A stretch of DNA of 64,000 nt, taken from contig NZ_JACHXS010000005.1 of the NCBI RefSeq assembly GCF_014192225.1, positions 62,001 through 126,000 of the forward strand. The letters run 5' to 3'. Below are positions 6,960 to 16,573 of this stretch, piece by piece. The notes under the pieces were generated by a model. The model was not told the DNA's origin, ran no database searches, and saw nothing but the letters and a program-made list of their open reading frames with translations. Source of the stretch: Pseudoduganella umbonata (GTDB lineage Bacteria > Pseudomonadota > Gammaproteobacteria > Burkholderiales > Burkholderiaceae_D). Each line of letters starts with the position of its first letter. The first letter of the stretch is position 1. A program made the position numbers and the translations under genes.

Positions 6960-8627
6960 CTACTCAGGGGCTAAGAAAGGGACTGCGTACCCCAAGAACT
7001 CATTGTGCGGGCGGCGGATGACATCCCATCGCTTCTGGTAGTTTGGCGGTTTGGGCCGTTGATCCGCGTAGGTCAGCACTAGCCGGCGCTTTGCCCGCGA
7101 GACGCCGACGAAGAACACGCATCGCTCGTCGGCTGGATTGCCAAAAAATACCTCCGCCTCGGTCCCGAGTAGAATCACCGAATCAAATTCAAGGCCCTTG
7201 CTCTTGTGGATCGTCAGCAAACGCACCGCCTGATCGTCAGCGAAACGATTCAGTGCCGATGGTAGCACCGGTTCCAGTTGGAGCAACTCCTCGATCTTCG
7301 TCTTGACCTGCTGGATCACCTCTCTCAGCCGCGCATGTGCTTGATAGTCCGGCGACAGGGCCACCAGCGTCTCTAGGCCAACCGTACTGAGAAATTGCTT
7401 CGCGTGCTCCCACCAACCATCGTAGGGGTCACCTAGCAACTGCGCCACCGCGACTTCTTTCCTCTGCTGCTTCACAAATTGGTGAAAGGCGCGTCGCTTG
7501 GCGGACAGCAGGTCGTCATCGTCATATGGCATCAACTGCTCTGACAGCCGTGTCCAGGCCTTTGGCTCGCGCTGCCCATACAGGCAGGCGAGGAAATCGA
7601 CAATCAGCCGCGTAACCGGTTCTGCCGACAAGTCCTGCAGCTGCGTTTCATTGCGATACGGGATGCCCAAACGTGTGAGCGCCCCCATCAAGTCGAAGGC
7701 ATATTGATCTGGCAATTTGGACACCAGTACCGCGACCTCGGAGTACGCCAGCTTGCCGCCTTGCGTCCAGCCCGCGATCAGGTTGGCCAGATACTCGGCC
7801 TCTTGCCGGCTATCAGCAAAATGCCAAGCAAATACTTCGCCCCCTTCACCGGCCAGCTGTTCCGGGGGCATCACGGACGCCGGGTCCAGGACCCGAATGA
7901 TATCGTTCTGCATTCGCAGGAGCTTAGGCTGCGAGCGGAAGTTGCGGTACATGTTCAGCGGTACCGCCGCGAAGTCGCGCGCATACAGTTGAAATATCCC
8001 CTCCAGCGCGCCGGCCCAGCCCATGATTTTCTGCTTGACGTCACCGACCGCGGTCATGCGGATTGGTGTTCCCATGAATGCCACCTTGATCAGCTCGTAT
8101 TGGTCGCCCGTACAATCCTGGAACTCATCGAGAAACACGTCGGTGTAGGTCTGGCGAATGGCATGGCGGGCGCTTTGCGACCGCCGCAATATCTTGATGG
8201 CGAGGGGGAGGAGGTCTTGGAACGTGATTTGCGAGCGCGCGACGCGATTGTTCCCGATCTGATAGCCAGGATCGAGGGCATCGGCGCCCATGAGCACTGG
8301 ACGAAACCGGTCGATAATGCGCTTGGCAAAGGCGTGGAAGGTATGACTATCAAACCGGCGCCCCAACACGGCGCCGCAGCGGCGCTTCACGCGCTCTTTC
8401 AGATTGGTACTGGCGTCCACCTTGAACGATATGGCCAAGATGCGCTTGGGATAGCGGCACGCGCCCGTTCGCAGCAGGAAGTCTGCTCGTTGCGCCAGCA
8501 TTTCCGTTTTACCTGCGCCAGGCCCCGCGGTCAACGCCAGGTTCGCTTGCCGCTCCTTGGCGGCGCGCAAGGCGTTCGGTTCCAGTGTTAGCCCGTCGGC
8601 CGGCAACCATGCTTCTGGCGCGATCAT
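6960..8627 (-). CDS. gajB: UvrD/PcrA/Rep-like superfamily 1 helicase, GajB of a Gabija-type system
   Basis: A 555-residue SF1 helicase. Visible motifs are Walker A GPGAGKT (residues 35-41), motif II DEFQD, motif III GDVKQKIMGWAG, motif IV-like MYRNFRSQPKLL, motif V TIHKSKGLEFD and motif VI VGVSRAKRRL. It is shorter than UvrD (about 720) and close to the GajB size class. It overlaps the upstream OLD-family nuclease gene by four bases (ATGA), so the two are co-translated. This gene order, an OLD ATPase/TOPRIM protein then a UvrD-like helicase, is the known Gabija defence arrangement. In Gabija, GajB is thought to sense DNA ends or act with GajA in abortive anti-phage defence. Whether this locus is active is not shown by sequence. 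Confidence 0.85.
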   Translation of the reverse strand: MIAPEAWLPADGLTLEPNALRAAKERQANLALTAGPGAGKTEMLAQRADFLLRTGACRYPKRILAISFKVDASTNLKERVKRRCGAVLGRRFDSHTFHAFAKRIIDRFRPVLMGADALDPGYQIGNNRVARSQITFQDLLPLAIKILRRSQSARHAIRQTYTDVFLDEFQDCTGDQYELIKVAFMGTPIRMTAVGDVKQKIMGWAGALEGIFQLYARDFAAVPLNMYRNFRSQPKLLRMQNDIIRVLDPASVMPPEQLAGEGGEVFAWHFADSRQEAEYLANLIAGWTQGGKLAYSEVAVLVSKLPDQYAFDLMGALTRLGIPYRNETQLQDLSAEPVTRLIVDFLACLYGQREPKAWTRLSEQLMPYDDDDLLSAKRRAFHQFVKQQRKEVAVAQLLGDPYDGWWEHAKQFLSTVGLETLVALSPDYQAHARLREVIQQVKTKIEELLQLEPVLPSALNRFADDQAVRLLTIHKSKGLEFDSVILLGTEAEVFFGNPADERCVFFVGVSRAKRRLVLTYADQRPKPPNYQKRWDVIRRPHNEFLGYAVPFLAPE

Positions 8628-10528
8628 TCCGGTAACTCCGCTAACCGGGCGATCACGGCGTCGGCAAGTCGCGCTAACGACGGTGGCATGGCCGCCAGCA
8701 TTACCTCGTCGGTGATCTGTGCCAGTGCCTCGAGGTGCATGGCGGGTTTGCTACCGACTTTGAATAAACGGTGGTACGTGCCAAATAGCTGTAACTGCGG
8801 TTGCACGTACTGCTGTGCACCGTGGTGGCTCTTGCCCAGCACCGCCTTGACGGTATCGGCGTCCGGGTCTTCCAGTGTTGCGCCGTATTGAACGGGGAAG
8901 GCCGCAAGCAGCGCAAAGTCCAGGTCCATCGGGGAGGAGAAGAAAACACCACGTTGTTCCAACTGCTCGAAATAATTGAAAAAGGTGAGCACTTTTTGCG
9001 CGTCATCGGTCCACTCGGGTATAACGAAATTAGCGGGCAATTGCTTGGCGGGCTCGTGCTTTCCGAGCTGGTCATTTACATACTTGATCCGACCCCAGCC
9101 ACCGCCGAACCTGGCCAGATCCAGATCCAACAATGTGAGGTAGGGTATCTGGAGTTCGGATAGCAGGCGCCAGAAGTGGTTGACATGGCGCCCGCCGAGC
9201 GGCGCCACCGTCACGCCCGATTCATCAACGGGCGCACCTTTTGCGTGCAGTAACTTCGGCAGGACGATTTCCTCGCTGTCGCCTTCACCAAGCACGACCA
9301 GACGCGAAAAATAGATTTCGGGGAAGGCCTGGACGGCCTCCCGGACGAATTTGTGCGCTTCGTCCTGGGCCTCTGGCAGTCGTATGGATCGCACTTGCGT
9401 AGTGCGCGCGGCGTTCAAGCGCAGATACCGGATGTTTTCCGGCGGTACGCGCCGGAGCATCGAGGGCGCATGGGTGGCGATCAGCGCTTGGGCGTCACCG
9501 TCGCTGGTAATCTTGGCCAAGGTATTGACGATACGGCCGAGAAAATGCGGCGACAAGCTGTTTTCAGGCTCTTCGATAGCGATGATGGTAAAGACCGGGG
9601 GACGCAGTTTCTCGACATCGAAACAGGTGTCTTCTCCTGCGAGGACCTTGCGACCAATGGCGTGGGATGACACCACTAGGGACAGGTACAACATGGACTT
9701 CTGGCCGTCGCTCAGCCGCGAGAAATCAGCAACGCGATCGTCGTGGGCAGGGGAGAAGGAGATCGACAGATGGCGAAGTATAGCCTCCACCTCGGAGGCC
9801 GCGAAGGTGATTTTCGGATCGGCAAAGTAGCTCCCCTTGTGCAGCGATGTCCATGTGTCGGAAAGGCACCCGCTAAAGGCGCTGATGGACGGATTGCTCG
9901 ACAGGCGCTCGGTGATCTGGTCTGTCAGTTCCTTGATGCCGGCCCGTTCATTGTCCCAGTTGACCGCCCGCAGCATCCTGCCGAGTAAGGCGTTGGCGCC
10001 ATACGCGATGTGATCCGCCGGATCACGGCGAGCAGGCAGATAGTGAACGTGAATTTCGTTGCGCTCGGCCTTGGGTACCTGGGCGGTACTTACGATGGTG
10101 CCGTCCTCCTTCACGTCGAGGACGTACACCAGCGACTCATCAATTTCACCCGCGTCTGACAGTGTCGCTTCCAGGCGGAAGCGCACGCGGACCAGGCCAT
10201 CGGCCTCATCGAGCCGCATGTGGCCGAAATTGGGCGCGACGCCGTTGCTTTCATCACCGTCCTCCAGTTCCGGAAAGACGAAATCGACCTCAATCCAGAG
10301 CTTGCGCTCGTCCGGCACTTCGGCTTCATCGTGGGGGACATGAAAATCGGATTTCTTGATGCGACGCATAGCCGGATCGAACGCAAACAGACGGCAGATC
10401 GCTTGCAGCGCGGCGGTTTTTCCCGAGCCATTGGGGCCAATGAGGTAGCACAACTCGGGGACGGTGAAGCTGACGGGGGCAGGCCCGAAGGATTGAAAAT
10501 TCGACAGGCGAATGTGGTGCAGGTTCAT
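8624..10528 (-). CDS. gajA: OLD-family ATPase with TOPRIM nuclease domain, GajA of a Gabija-type system
   Basis: A 634-residue protein. The N-terminal ABC/SMC-like ATPase has Walker A GPNGSGKT (31-38), a signature-like LSDGQKS, Walker B FTIIAIEEPENSLSPH and the switch region ATHAPSMLRRV. The TOPRIM domain follows with LGEGDSEE and LLDLDLARFGG, the Glu and DxD metal ligands of class 2 OLD nucleases. The frame is open 36 codons further upstream to 10636. I prefer the ATG at 10528 because MNLHHIRLSNFQSF is the usual OLD/RecF-like start, although neither start has a strong ribosome site. It overlaps the helicase gene by four bases. Somewhat longer than the first-described GajA (about 580), which is within family variation. 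Confidence 0.85.
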   Translation of the reverse strand: MNLHHIRLSNFQSFGPAPVSFTVPELCYLIGPNGSGKTAALQAICRLFAFDPAMRRIKKSDFHVPHDEAEVPDERKLWIEVDFVFPELEDGDESNGVAPNFGHMRLDEADGLVRVRFRLEATLSDAGEIDESLVYVLDVKEDGTIVSTAQVPKAERNEIHVHYLPARRDPADHIAYGANALLGRMLRAVNWDNERAGIKELTDQITERLSSNPSISAFSGCLSDTWTSLHKGSYFADPKITFAASEVEAILRHLSISFSPAHDDRVADFSRLSDGQKSMLYLSLVVSSHAIGRKVLAGEDTCFDVEKLRPPVFTIIAIEEPENSLSPHFLGRIVNTLAKITSDGDAQALIATHAPSMLRRVPPENIRYLRLNAARTTQVRSIRLPEAQDEAHKFVREAVQAFPEIYFSRLVVLGEGDSEEIVLPKLLHAKGAPVDESGVTVAPLGGRHVNHFWRLLSELQIPYLTLLDLDLARFGGGWGRIKYVNDQLGKHEPAKQLPANFVIPEWTDDAQKVLTFFNYFEQLEQRGVFFSSPMDLDFALLAAFPVQYGATLEDPDADTVKAVLGKSHHGAQQYVQPQLQLFGTYHRLFKVGSKPAMHLEALAQITDEVMLAAMPPSLARLADAVIARLAELPE

Positions 10529-10636
10529 GGCTGGAAGAGTTACTAGATTGGAGGAGTAGTTTTTTTGTTGTGCTGCATGCCTGGCGGAGAGTATTAATGA
10601 AAAGTGATGCCCCAATTCTCTCCATTCGTCACACAT

Positions 10637-11305
10637 GCAACCTGTTTATGACTTTTTGAGGAGATCGGGAATATCGGCGCCGCTGCGATACGCCTTCTGG
10701 CGGACGTCTCTAGGACGTCTTCCTAGGCATTGGCGATTCCTCGGGTATGTTTTGGGTTTCGCGCGCAGACGTTCTGATCACGCGAACGTTCCAGCTGTTC
10801 GGTTTGAGCAAGGTCCCTCAATTTTCCATTCTTGGGCGATACCCTGCGGGCCGTCCTCCTTCCGGGTTCGCTATGCTCCGTCCCTTGCGGGACCTGCCTG
10901 TGGCCGCCTCCAGTCCTCCTATCGCAACGGCATGTTGCCCGCAGCTGCAAGCTGCAGTGGGCACCACTCAAGCCTGAAATGATCGCGCAACGCGAAGCGC
11001 AATGCTCAATCTGCGAAGAGCAGGAAACGTCAACAGCGCACTACCCATGATGCCCGCTGCGCGAAAGGCGAGCGACGGCAACATCAACCCCCGCACTGCC
11101 CAAAATGAGGCTGGCAAGCTTTTCAAGCTTCATGCCAGCAAAAAGCGCTGTCATGCCCCTTGAGCCGCCGCTTGCGCTATGAAGCCGGCCGCCTTGCCAT
11201 CCTTGAGCTGACCCCACGAAAAAACGGCGGCAGCGGGGCCACGGAGCCCATCGCGCGCCCCCCCATAAGCCCCCCGGGAAGGGTGAGGGGGAATGCCAAT
11301 AGCAA
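10637..11305. other. Gene-poor stretch upstream of gajA
   Basis: About 670 bases with several overlapping short frames on both strands (for example 10635-10982 plus and 10723-10971 minus) and no recognisable domain or ribosome site. The gajA promoter is expected near 10530-10700, but I could not pick convincing -35/-10 elements. Confidence 0.3.
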
Positions 11306-11536
11306 TCAGTCCGGCATGCCGCGCATGCGCATTTCTGTTTCGCGTTCCGTAACGATCTTCGTCAAGTGCGGTACAACCTGCAGATCATAGACCGCCTTTT
11401 GCTTGTCTGTGAGCGAGTCGTATCCTTGATCAAAGCACTGTCTGGCCACACCGTTCGCAGCGGAGCCCTCCTCGATATAGCCGCGATCGATCGTTTCCTG
11501 CAGCAGCTCGTTGGATTCTTCGTCGTAGTGGTCCAT
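11306..11536 (-). CDS. Small acidic hypothetical protein
   Basis: A 76-residue protein starting MDHYDEESNELLQETIDRG and containing a central ARQCFDQGYDSLTDKQKAVYD segment. The pattern 'DQGYDSL(T/S)xKQK' occurs in small conserved hypothetical proteins of accessory regions of Proteobacteria (from memory). A GGA-containing ribosome site lies about 8 bases upstream. It looks mostly helical and soluble. No function is known to me. Confidence 0.5.
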   Translation of the reverse strand: MDHYDEESNELLQETIDRGYIEEGSAANGVARQCFDQGYDSLTDKQKAVYDLQVVPHLTKIVTERETEMRMRGMPD

Positions 11537-13032
11537 GTTTTTTCCATCATGTAAGGGTAGTTTGTTCGCGTTCCCGCTTCCGGAACTTGATCTCAGCGTG
11601 GCGCACGCCCAGGCTCTGCAGCTCAGCCAGTGCTATATCAATTATGGCAAGGCTGCAGTCGGATGGCGTAGTCTTCGCTCCCGTCACGCGCACTGCGTTT
11701 TACTCGGCTTCAGTAACTTTCCCATCCATTCCACAGCTTTGCCATCTACCTGCTTCTGAATTGCAATATGCATCATCGCAGTGTTTGGTGCTCGCCATGC
11801 CAGTGTTCGACGCCTGGCGGTGTCCAGATCACGCCGCCAGGACAGATTTCCTCGACCTTACCTGCCCAGCGCTGGACTCGCCCGACGCCTGCAGTCAAAA
11901 TGAGTGTGGCCCACCGGATGACTATGTTAGGCCGACAGGGCCCCCGGTTGGAAGTTCACGCAGGCTGCTGCTGTACGCAAGGGGGCTGGCGGAAAACAGG
12001 GGATCGACGCCGACCGTTCCAGTGACATATCGCCCCGGGCCTTTACCCGCAGCCCGCGTACCGTTACGGCTGATGCCAAGTTCCCCGCCATCACCAGTGC
12101 GCACCGCTGGCATGCCGCTAACTGTTCGAAGGCTGGGGCAGCGACGAGTAATGCCATGACTGGTGCAATCAAGCGTCTCATGTTTGGTCGACACGTTGCG
12201 CGAGCTGCAGGCGCTCGTGCCTGGATCTGGGAATTGGCGGTCGAGAAAGCTCTAGCTGGTCGACACGTAGGCCATTATCCTGATTCCCAAATTCGATTCG
12301 CGGTCTGCCTGGGAGCGCTACATGCATGAACCGGGGTCACGTAGCTCTTGGCGACCGTGTCAAGGATGCGATCGATCTCTCCCGCATGACTGTCGTACAA
12401 ACGGACGCGTGAACAATTGGTGATGGGATGAACTTGTATTGACGCGTCGCCCCGCAGCAAACCTCGTTAGCCCATGAGCCAACGCAACACATATGGAAGA
12501 GATGATGCCGGCATTCGCTTCGCTTGGACCTGCCTGATGTTCAGGACAATTACTTGCACCGGCAGGTGGTTGCTTACGCACACGTAGCAATCCTCTCTTG
12601 AGCCAGTAAAGGTCACATGGATTGTGCAGTACGTGTCACAGCTGACGAAAGGCCACCTTCGATTGTGCCAAAACTACAGATTGGATTACCAGCGATTTCG
12701 ATGCTTGCGCTAACCCATTGATTTATCGCTTAGTCTCGCCGTCAACTGCTGCGCAGTAGCTGGTTTTACACAACCTTGGTGACTTTGCCTCGACTTGGTA
12801 GACTCCTTACTCAACTCGAGTGGCCTTTTACGTCACCCATTTGCTGCGTATTGAGGCATTTTGCCTTGGCCCACCCCGATCCGAAGCTCCAAGCGTGTGC
12901 ACTTGATGCCATTGCCCAGTGTATGGTCGAAGCAAAGCTAGCACTGTAGAGGCGGCGGTAGTGTCGCCGCTCCTTTCGAGCTGTGGAACGGCATAGTGCT
13001 AGGATGGCAGCTCCACCATCTAAGAGACGACC
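11537..13032. other. 1.5-kb stretch without a supportable gene
   Basis: Both strands carry only short overlapping frames. One leftward frame (11922-12194) ends in a segment vaguely like an outer-membrane protein loop, and another starts with a signal-like MRRLIAPVMALLVAAP. Neither is convincing, and together they might be decayed gene pieces. No RNA gene or array is visible. Confidence 0.35.
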
Positions 13033-13257
13033 ATGAACCAAAACCAGACCACAGCGGCAGCAGGCATTTACGAACACGCTTTGATCGCTGTGCTGTACGC
13101 GGCACAGAAGGAAGGTGTCAACTTGGAAGCGCTCTTGGCACACGCTAGAAACGATACCGCTGGTCATCCCGGGTTGCGCCCGAACCCTAAAGATTTAGAT
13201 TCCGTCCTGCAAGCAATCGAGCACACCATCAATGATGTAAAGCTTACAACCAAGTAA
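13033..13257 (+). CDS. Small hypothetical protein
   Basis: A 74-residue frame starting MNQNQTTAAAGIYEHALIAV with a predicted helical N-terminal half (YEHALIAVLYAAQKEGVNLEAL) and a C-terminal helix (LDSVLQAIEHTINDV). A GA-rich stretch (AAGAGACGACC) precedes the ATG and could serve as ribosome site. It is isolated between gene-poor stretches. Composition and helicity look protein-like, but there is no recognisable family. Confidence 0.4.
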   Translation: MNQNQTTAAAGIYEHALIAVLYAAQKEGVNLEALLAHARNDTAGHPGLRPNPKDLDSVLQAIEHTINDVKLTTK

Positions 13258-13601
13258 TTTACTCACTTTGGAGACGCCCGCTGCGTGTTGGCCGCTGATG
13301 CCGCCGTGCTCATAGCTGTCGCGCCTGCAAACTGTCTCGCCTAGGCGTTGAGTCAACTGGTCAGCAGGCGATGCAGTCCAGATTGGAGGGAACATGCATC
13401 AGCACACGAAGCAACCACACTTCAATTTGTCAGTCGCGGGCGGCTGGCAAGTTGGGTGAAGAGCCCGTTAATCGTAGCATTGGGCGTGCCCAAGTATCGG
13501 AAAAATGTGGTTGGGGTCAGTAGATTAGCTGTTGCGTACATTGCGGCTACAGCTTTGTCGAGGAAACAGTATGATGGCCGATATTGCCTTGGATCGATAC
13601 T

Positions 13602-14036
13602 ATGACTGACCTTATAAATCAGCTGTTGCTTGAGAACGATTTTCGCCAGCAAAGCATCGATAAAATGTTGTCTATGACGGAGTGGATCACGGCGGATGAG
13701 TTACAACGGCGTCAAAATCTGGACTTCATATCTTCAAAATTGCTCCGCGAAACTTGGATAAGGCATAAGCAGATCTTTGCGGTAACTAACAGTGACAGAC
13801 AATTATTTGCAAATTTTCAATTTGACGAAATGGGCAAACCATTGCAAGTAATAGCCAACACTCTCAAGTTTCTTCAGTTGGATGATGGTTGGGCGACCGC
13901 AGCTTGGTTCTTGTTCCCGAATGCTTGGGTTCCCCACATTGCTGGTACTGGTTGCGTAGCGCCGGTTGAAGTTCTAGCATTCCCAGAAAAAGTTATTTCG
14001 GCTGCTCAATGCTCGCGAAATACTCATTTTTGTTAA
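13602..14036 (+). CDS. Hypothetical protein with antitoxin-like (MbcA/ParS/Xre) C-terminal pattern
   Basis: A 144-residue protein from the ATG at 13602 (MTDLINQLLLEN). The middle contains SMTEWITADELQRR, an HTH-like stretch that could recognise DNA. The later DDGWATAAWFLFPNAWV followed by APVEVL resembles the 'W..PN...G..P++LL' ending of MbcA/ParS/Xre antitoxins. No RES or other toxin gene is adjacent. The +1 frame stays open from about 13999 to 14180 with plausible protein sequence (NAREILIFVNTNIGTDIVTV), so the present stop may follow a frameshift. AT-richer than the core genes, consistent with transfer. Confidence 0.45.
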   Translation: MTDLINQLLLENDFRQQSIDKMLSMTEWITADELQRRQNLDFISSKLLRETWIRHKQIFAVTNSDRQLFANFQFDEMGKPLQVIANTLKFLQLDDGWATAAWFLFPNAWVPHIAGTGCVAPVEVLAFPEKVISAAQCSRNTHFC

Positions 14037-14105
14037 TACAAACATAGGAACTGACATAGTTACTGTTACTCTTCCAAACGCTGATACCCGGGAATGCATT
14101 CTAGC

Positions 14106-14669
14106 TCATAACGATGCAAAAATTTCTCGCAACCGATTCTGCACAGCTTCGTGGCTAATCCCCGTACTATCCTCCGTTTGAACAAACCTCGATAAATAGT
14201 GCTCCGGCCAACCTTCGCAATCATCATCAATAGCACACCAGCGGGTCAAACAATGTCGCACGACGTATTGACGAACCTGCTCTCCTCGAGTAAATAACGC
14301 GAATTCATGCCTGGAAATTGCTCGACTATGATAGGTTGCTCCAATTACGCGAGATTGAAGCCCGCTTGGCAAGCAAGATCTGGCGTATTTAAAGCTTCGC
14401 ATTGGTACCCATGACGTGCTGAGTACAATTTTAATTTTAGGATAAGGAAAAAGAAGCTCCTCGAGTATGCCTGCCCATTCGAACAACTGGTGCCCTTCAG
14501 CCAGCAACTGAATACCTCGGCCTGCCACTTTAAACGCTGCATCTGGATGGAGTACCCCATCAAAATCTAGGAAGCAGATGGGCGTTTCTGCGATACCTGA
14601 CCTTGGACCATAATAATCAACAGCCTCGATCATTCTAGATTCCTGCACTTCATTTCCCAGTCGATCCAT
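14106..14669 (-). CDS. HAD-superfamily protein (Swiss-Army-Knife RNA-repair-type HAD domain)
   Basis: HAD phosphatase-like protein of up to 187 residues. Motif I is FLDFDGVLHPD, motif II VLSTSW, and the C-terminal acidic motif CAIDDDCEGWP. The combination 'FLDFDGVLHP ... LSTSWV ... AIDDD' matches the small HAD proteins named after RNA-repair 'Swiss army knife' associations, which are frequent in accessory islands. The start could be 14669, or 14633 where AGGAAT precedes an ATG with good spacing. AT-rich relative to core. It probably acts on a phosphorylated nucleic acid end or nucleotide; the substrate is unknown. Confidence 0.65.
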   Translation of the reverse strand: MDRLGNEVQESRMIEAVDYYGPRSGIAETPICFLDFDGVLHPDAAFKVAGRGIQLLAEGHQLFEWAGILEELLFPYPKIKIVLSTSWVPMRSFKYARSCLPSGLQSRVIGATYHSRAISRHEFALFTRGEQVRQYVVRHCLTRWCAIDDDCEGWPEHYLSRFVQTEDSTGISHEAVQNRLREIFASL

Positions 14670-14738
14670 GGCAACGAATTAATGCACCAATCACCACCGT
14701 GCGTATTTAAGAATGGCTGCGTCCACGATAATTTCATT

Positions 14739-15278
14739 CTACATCTGTTTTCCGGGCCAAACTCTGATTTTTCTGACAGGCTTACCCCCGGCACGATGAG
14801 GCTCTTCGTCTACCTCGGTCCCATCAACACAAACAAACAGGTTTCTTTGCAGCCCTTGGGAGGTAGTTATTTCATAAACTTCTTTAAGATTGGTGATGCT
14901 GTATGTTTGGCTGTTTTCACGTCGAGACTGAACGCTGATATTTGCTATTGGCACTTTCTCCTGCATTGAAAAGTCAAGAATGTCACGGAACTTGCTAAAT
15001 ATGAACCTTCGCCAGTAGCCGCCTGCATCCCTCGGCGCAACATCTACGTGGAATACCATATTATTCAATGGTACTTCAACGAATACAAATTGCCGCAGTC
15101 CCGGCTGACCAAACAGGCCCTGAAGCAACTCGGATTTTGTCCGATCCTCCCAAGATTCATACGCATGGAACAATCTACGCCCTCCACTCAAATATGGTTT
15201 GCTATCGAACGGTTGAATAAAGGCTAAGAAGGAATATTCGTTCCGTTTCGCTCGCCCAGCCTTCGCCTCTTCAGTCAT
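14739..15278 (-). CDS. Hypothetical protein of the accessory island
   Basis: About 179 residues from the ATG at 15278 (MTEEAKAGRAKRNEYSF); the frame stays open to 15332. It contains FLAFIQPFDSKPYLSGGRRLFHAY and VFVEVPLNNMVFHVDVAPRDAGG, mixed alpha/beta in appearance, without signal peptide or membrane segment. No known motif is recognised. It lies just upstream of the HAD gene on the same strand (about 70 bases apart), so the two may form an operon. Codon use is poorer in GC than the core. Confidence 0.5.
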   Translation of the reverse strand: MTEEAKAGRAKRNEYSFLAFIQPFDSKPYLSGGRRLFHAYESWEDRTKSELLQGLFGQPGLRQFVFVEVPLNNMVFHVDVAPRDAGGYWRRFIFSKFRDILDFSMQEKVPIANISVQSRRENSQTYSITNLKEVYEITTSQGLQRNLFVCVDGTEVDEEPHRAGGKPVRKIRVWPGKQM

Positions 15279-15457
15279 TGCTAGCCCGCAAGGACTCACC
15301 CGACATACATCACTGCTCAAGATACCGACCAATCAGGCCTGTGTGCAATCAAACGCGACCTCCCGGCAACTGCATGTATTCGATTTTGGAATAGTCTATT
15401 TTGGACTAATTCTGAACATCGCGCAAGCTGTGTTGAATTCTTCAACAACTTGCCCGA

Positions 15458-15730
15458 ATGGAAAAATCGATTCACTCTCAACAGTACGCGCTCATGCTGC
15501 GCCTTCTCCGCGAAGAGAGGCTTGCTGCAGGTCTATCGCAAGAGCAACTCGCTACACGACTGCAGGTCACCCAGGTCTTTGTCAGCAAATGCGAGCGTGG
15601 GCAGCGGCGAATAGACCCTGTTGAGTTGAGGACATGGTGCATGGCGCTCGGAACTACAGGTGCTAGGTTCTATGAGGCTTTTGAGGAGGCTGCGTTGAAA
15701 AATGAAATTCTTTTAGGGAAGAAATCCTAG
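15458..15730 (+). CDS. XRE-family helix-turn-helix regulator
   Basis: A 90-residue protein with a classical lambda-repressor-type HTH (LLREERLAAGLSQEQLATRLQVTQVFVSKCERGQRRIDPVEL, about residues 16-57) and a short C-terminal helix. It diverges from the hypothetical gene ending at 14739. Island regulators of this size often repress their own operon or an adjacent toxin, but no partner gene is evident. A start slightly downstream is possible, since no strong ribosome site is visible. Confidence 0.7.
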   Translation: MEKSIHSQQYALMLRLLREERLAAGLSQEQLATRLQVTQVFVSKCERGQRRIDPVELRTWCMALGTTGARFYEAFEEAALKNEILLGKKS

Positions 15731-16111
15731 AGGTGCGCAACTCCACGCGACTAAGACAACCTGCTGTTGGCTTTTGCGTCTACAGTACCACGTCAGGTAA
15801 CTACAGCGGGCCTACAGCAGTATAGCTATAGAAAAAACGGTCCGCGCGCGAAATGTCAAGAGCCGCAGGGTTCGAGGTTTAGTGCGTAGAATTGCCTCTG
15901 CTGGCGCTTTTCTTATAGCCTTCACGGCAACTATAATTATAGGCCGCTGTGGTGATAAGCATGTCAGATCACACTTCGTCAAAAACCGTATACGTCAGCG
16001 AGTAGTATTGACGGCTTACTTTACGATGAGCAACAATGGCTGTTTTTTCGTCGCGCGAAGCCAAATTCGTGGAGCTCTAATGATTTAATAACGCTCCATT
16101 TTTTGACGACA
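15731..16111. other. Intergenic stretch between XRE gene and recombinase module
   Basis: About 380 bases. A 68-codon rightward frame (15882-16088) is present but has no ribosome site and unconvincing composition. This is one possible place for the left end of the recombinase-borne element, but I see no matching repeat to its right-hand flank. Confidence 0.3.
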
Positions 16112-16573
16112 TTAACTTTTCTTCTTCTTATTCACGTCATAGATGGAAACTATATCGTCGGTGCTTTGTTGCTGAGATGGCGACAATGGCTCATTTAGTT
16201 TCCTTTCCGAAATTCCTTCTTTCTCGGCATTCTTCACCCATACAAAAAACATAGCGCGATAGTTCTTGCACTCAAGGGCAAGCATCTCATTTTTGGCTTC
16301 CAGCTGAGCAATCTTCTTTTGCAGCTCAGCAACGTCGTTGACTACTGAGATAGGACGACCTGCTTCAATTTGTAGCGCACGTTTTCGTATGTTGAATGCG
16401 TCAACAATATGTTTATGGTTCGCCAGCGCCTGCCGAGTGTAATCAACCCCAATACCGTCCTTAATAGCAGCTCTCAGCAAGTCCCAGCTCAACTTACCGG
16501 ACCATTGCCTAAGAATCTCATCTATTACTTCGATAATGTTGTTATCTATGGTCCGCGCCCTATTTTTTGCCAT
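16112..16573 (-). CDS. Small HTH/coiled-coil accessory protein of the recombinase module (TnpC/GmtX-like)
   Basis: A 153-residue protein, last gene of a four-gene leftward operon. The N-terminus (about 15-65) looks like an HTH (WDLLRAAIKDGIGVDYTRQALANHKHIVDAF), followed by a coiled coil (about 80-105, VAELQKKIAQLEAKNEMLALE) and a charged Lys tail. Size, position after large tyrosine recombinases and HTH-plus-coil layout match Tn554 TnpC and the small third protein of GMT modules. It overlaps the upstream recombinase gene by 14 bases. TnpC in Tn554 affects recombination orientation and efficiency; a similar accessory DNA-binding role is inferred here. Confidence 0.65.
   Translation of the reverse strand: MAKNRARTIDNNIIEVIDEILRQWSGKLSWDLLRAAIKDGIGVDYTRQALANHKHIVDAFNIRKRALQIEAGRPISVVNDVAELQKKIAQLEAKNEMLALECKNYRAMFFVWVKNAEKEGISERKLNEPLSPSQQQSTDDIVSIYDVNKKKKS

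Noticed and set aside
11922..12194. Possible outer-membrane-protein or signal-peptide gene remnant
   Set aside because: Two overlapping frames each look partly protein-like, but neither has a ribosome site or a recognisable domain.
15882..16088. 68-codon frame before the recombinase module
   Set aside because: No ribosome site and composition not convincing.
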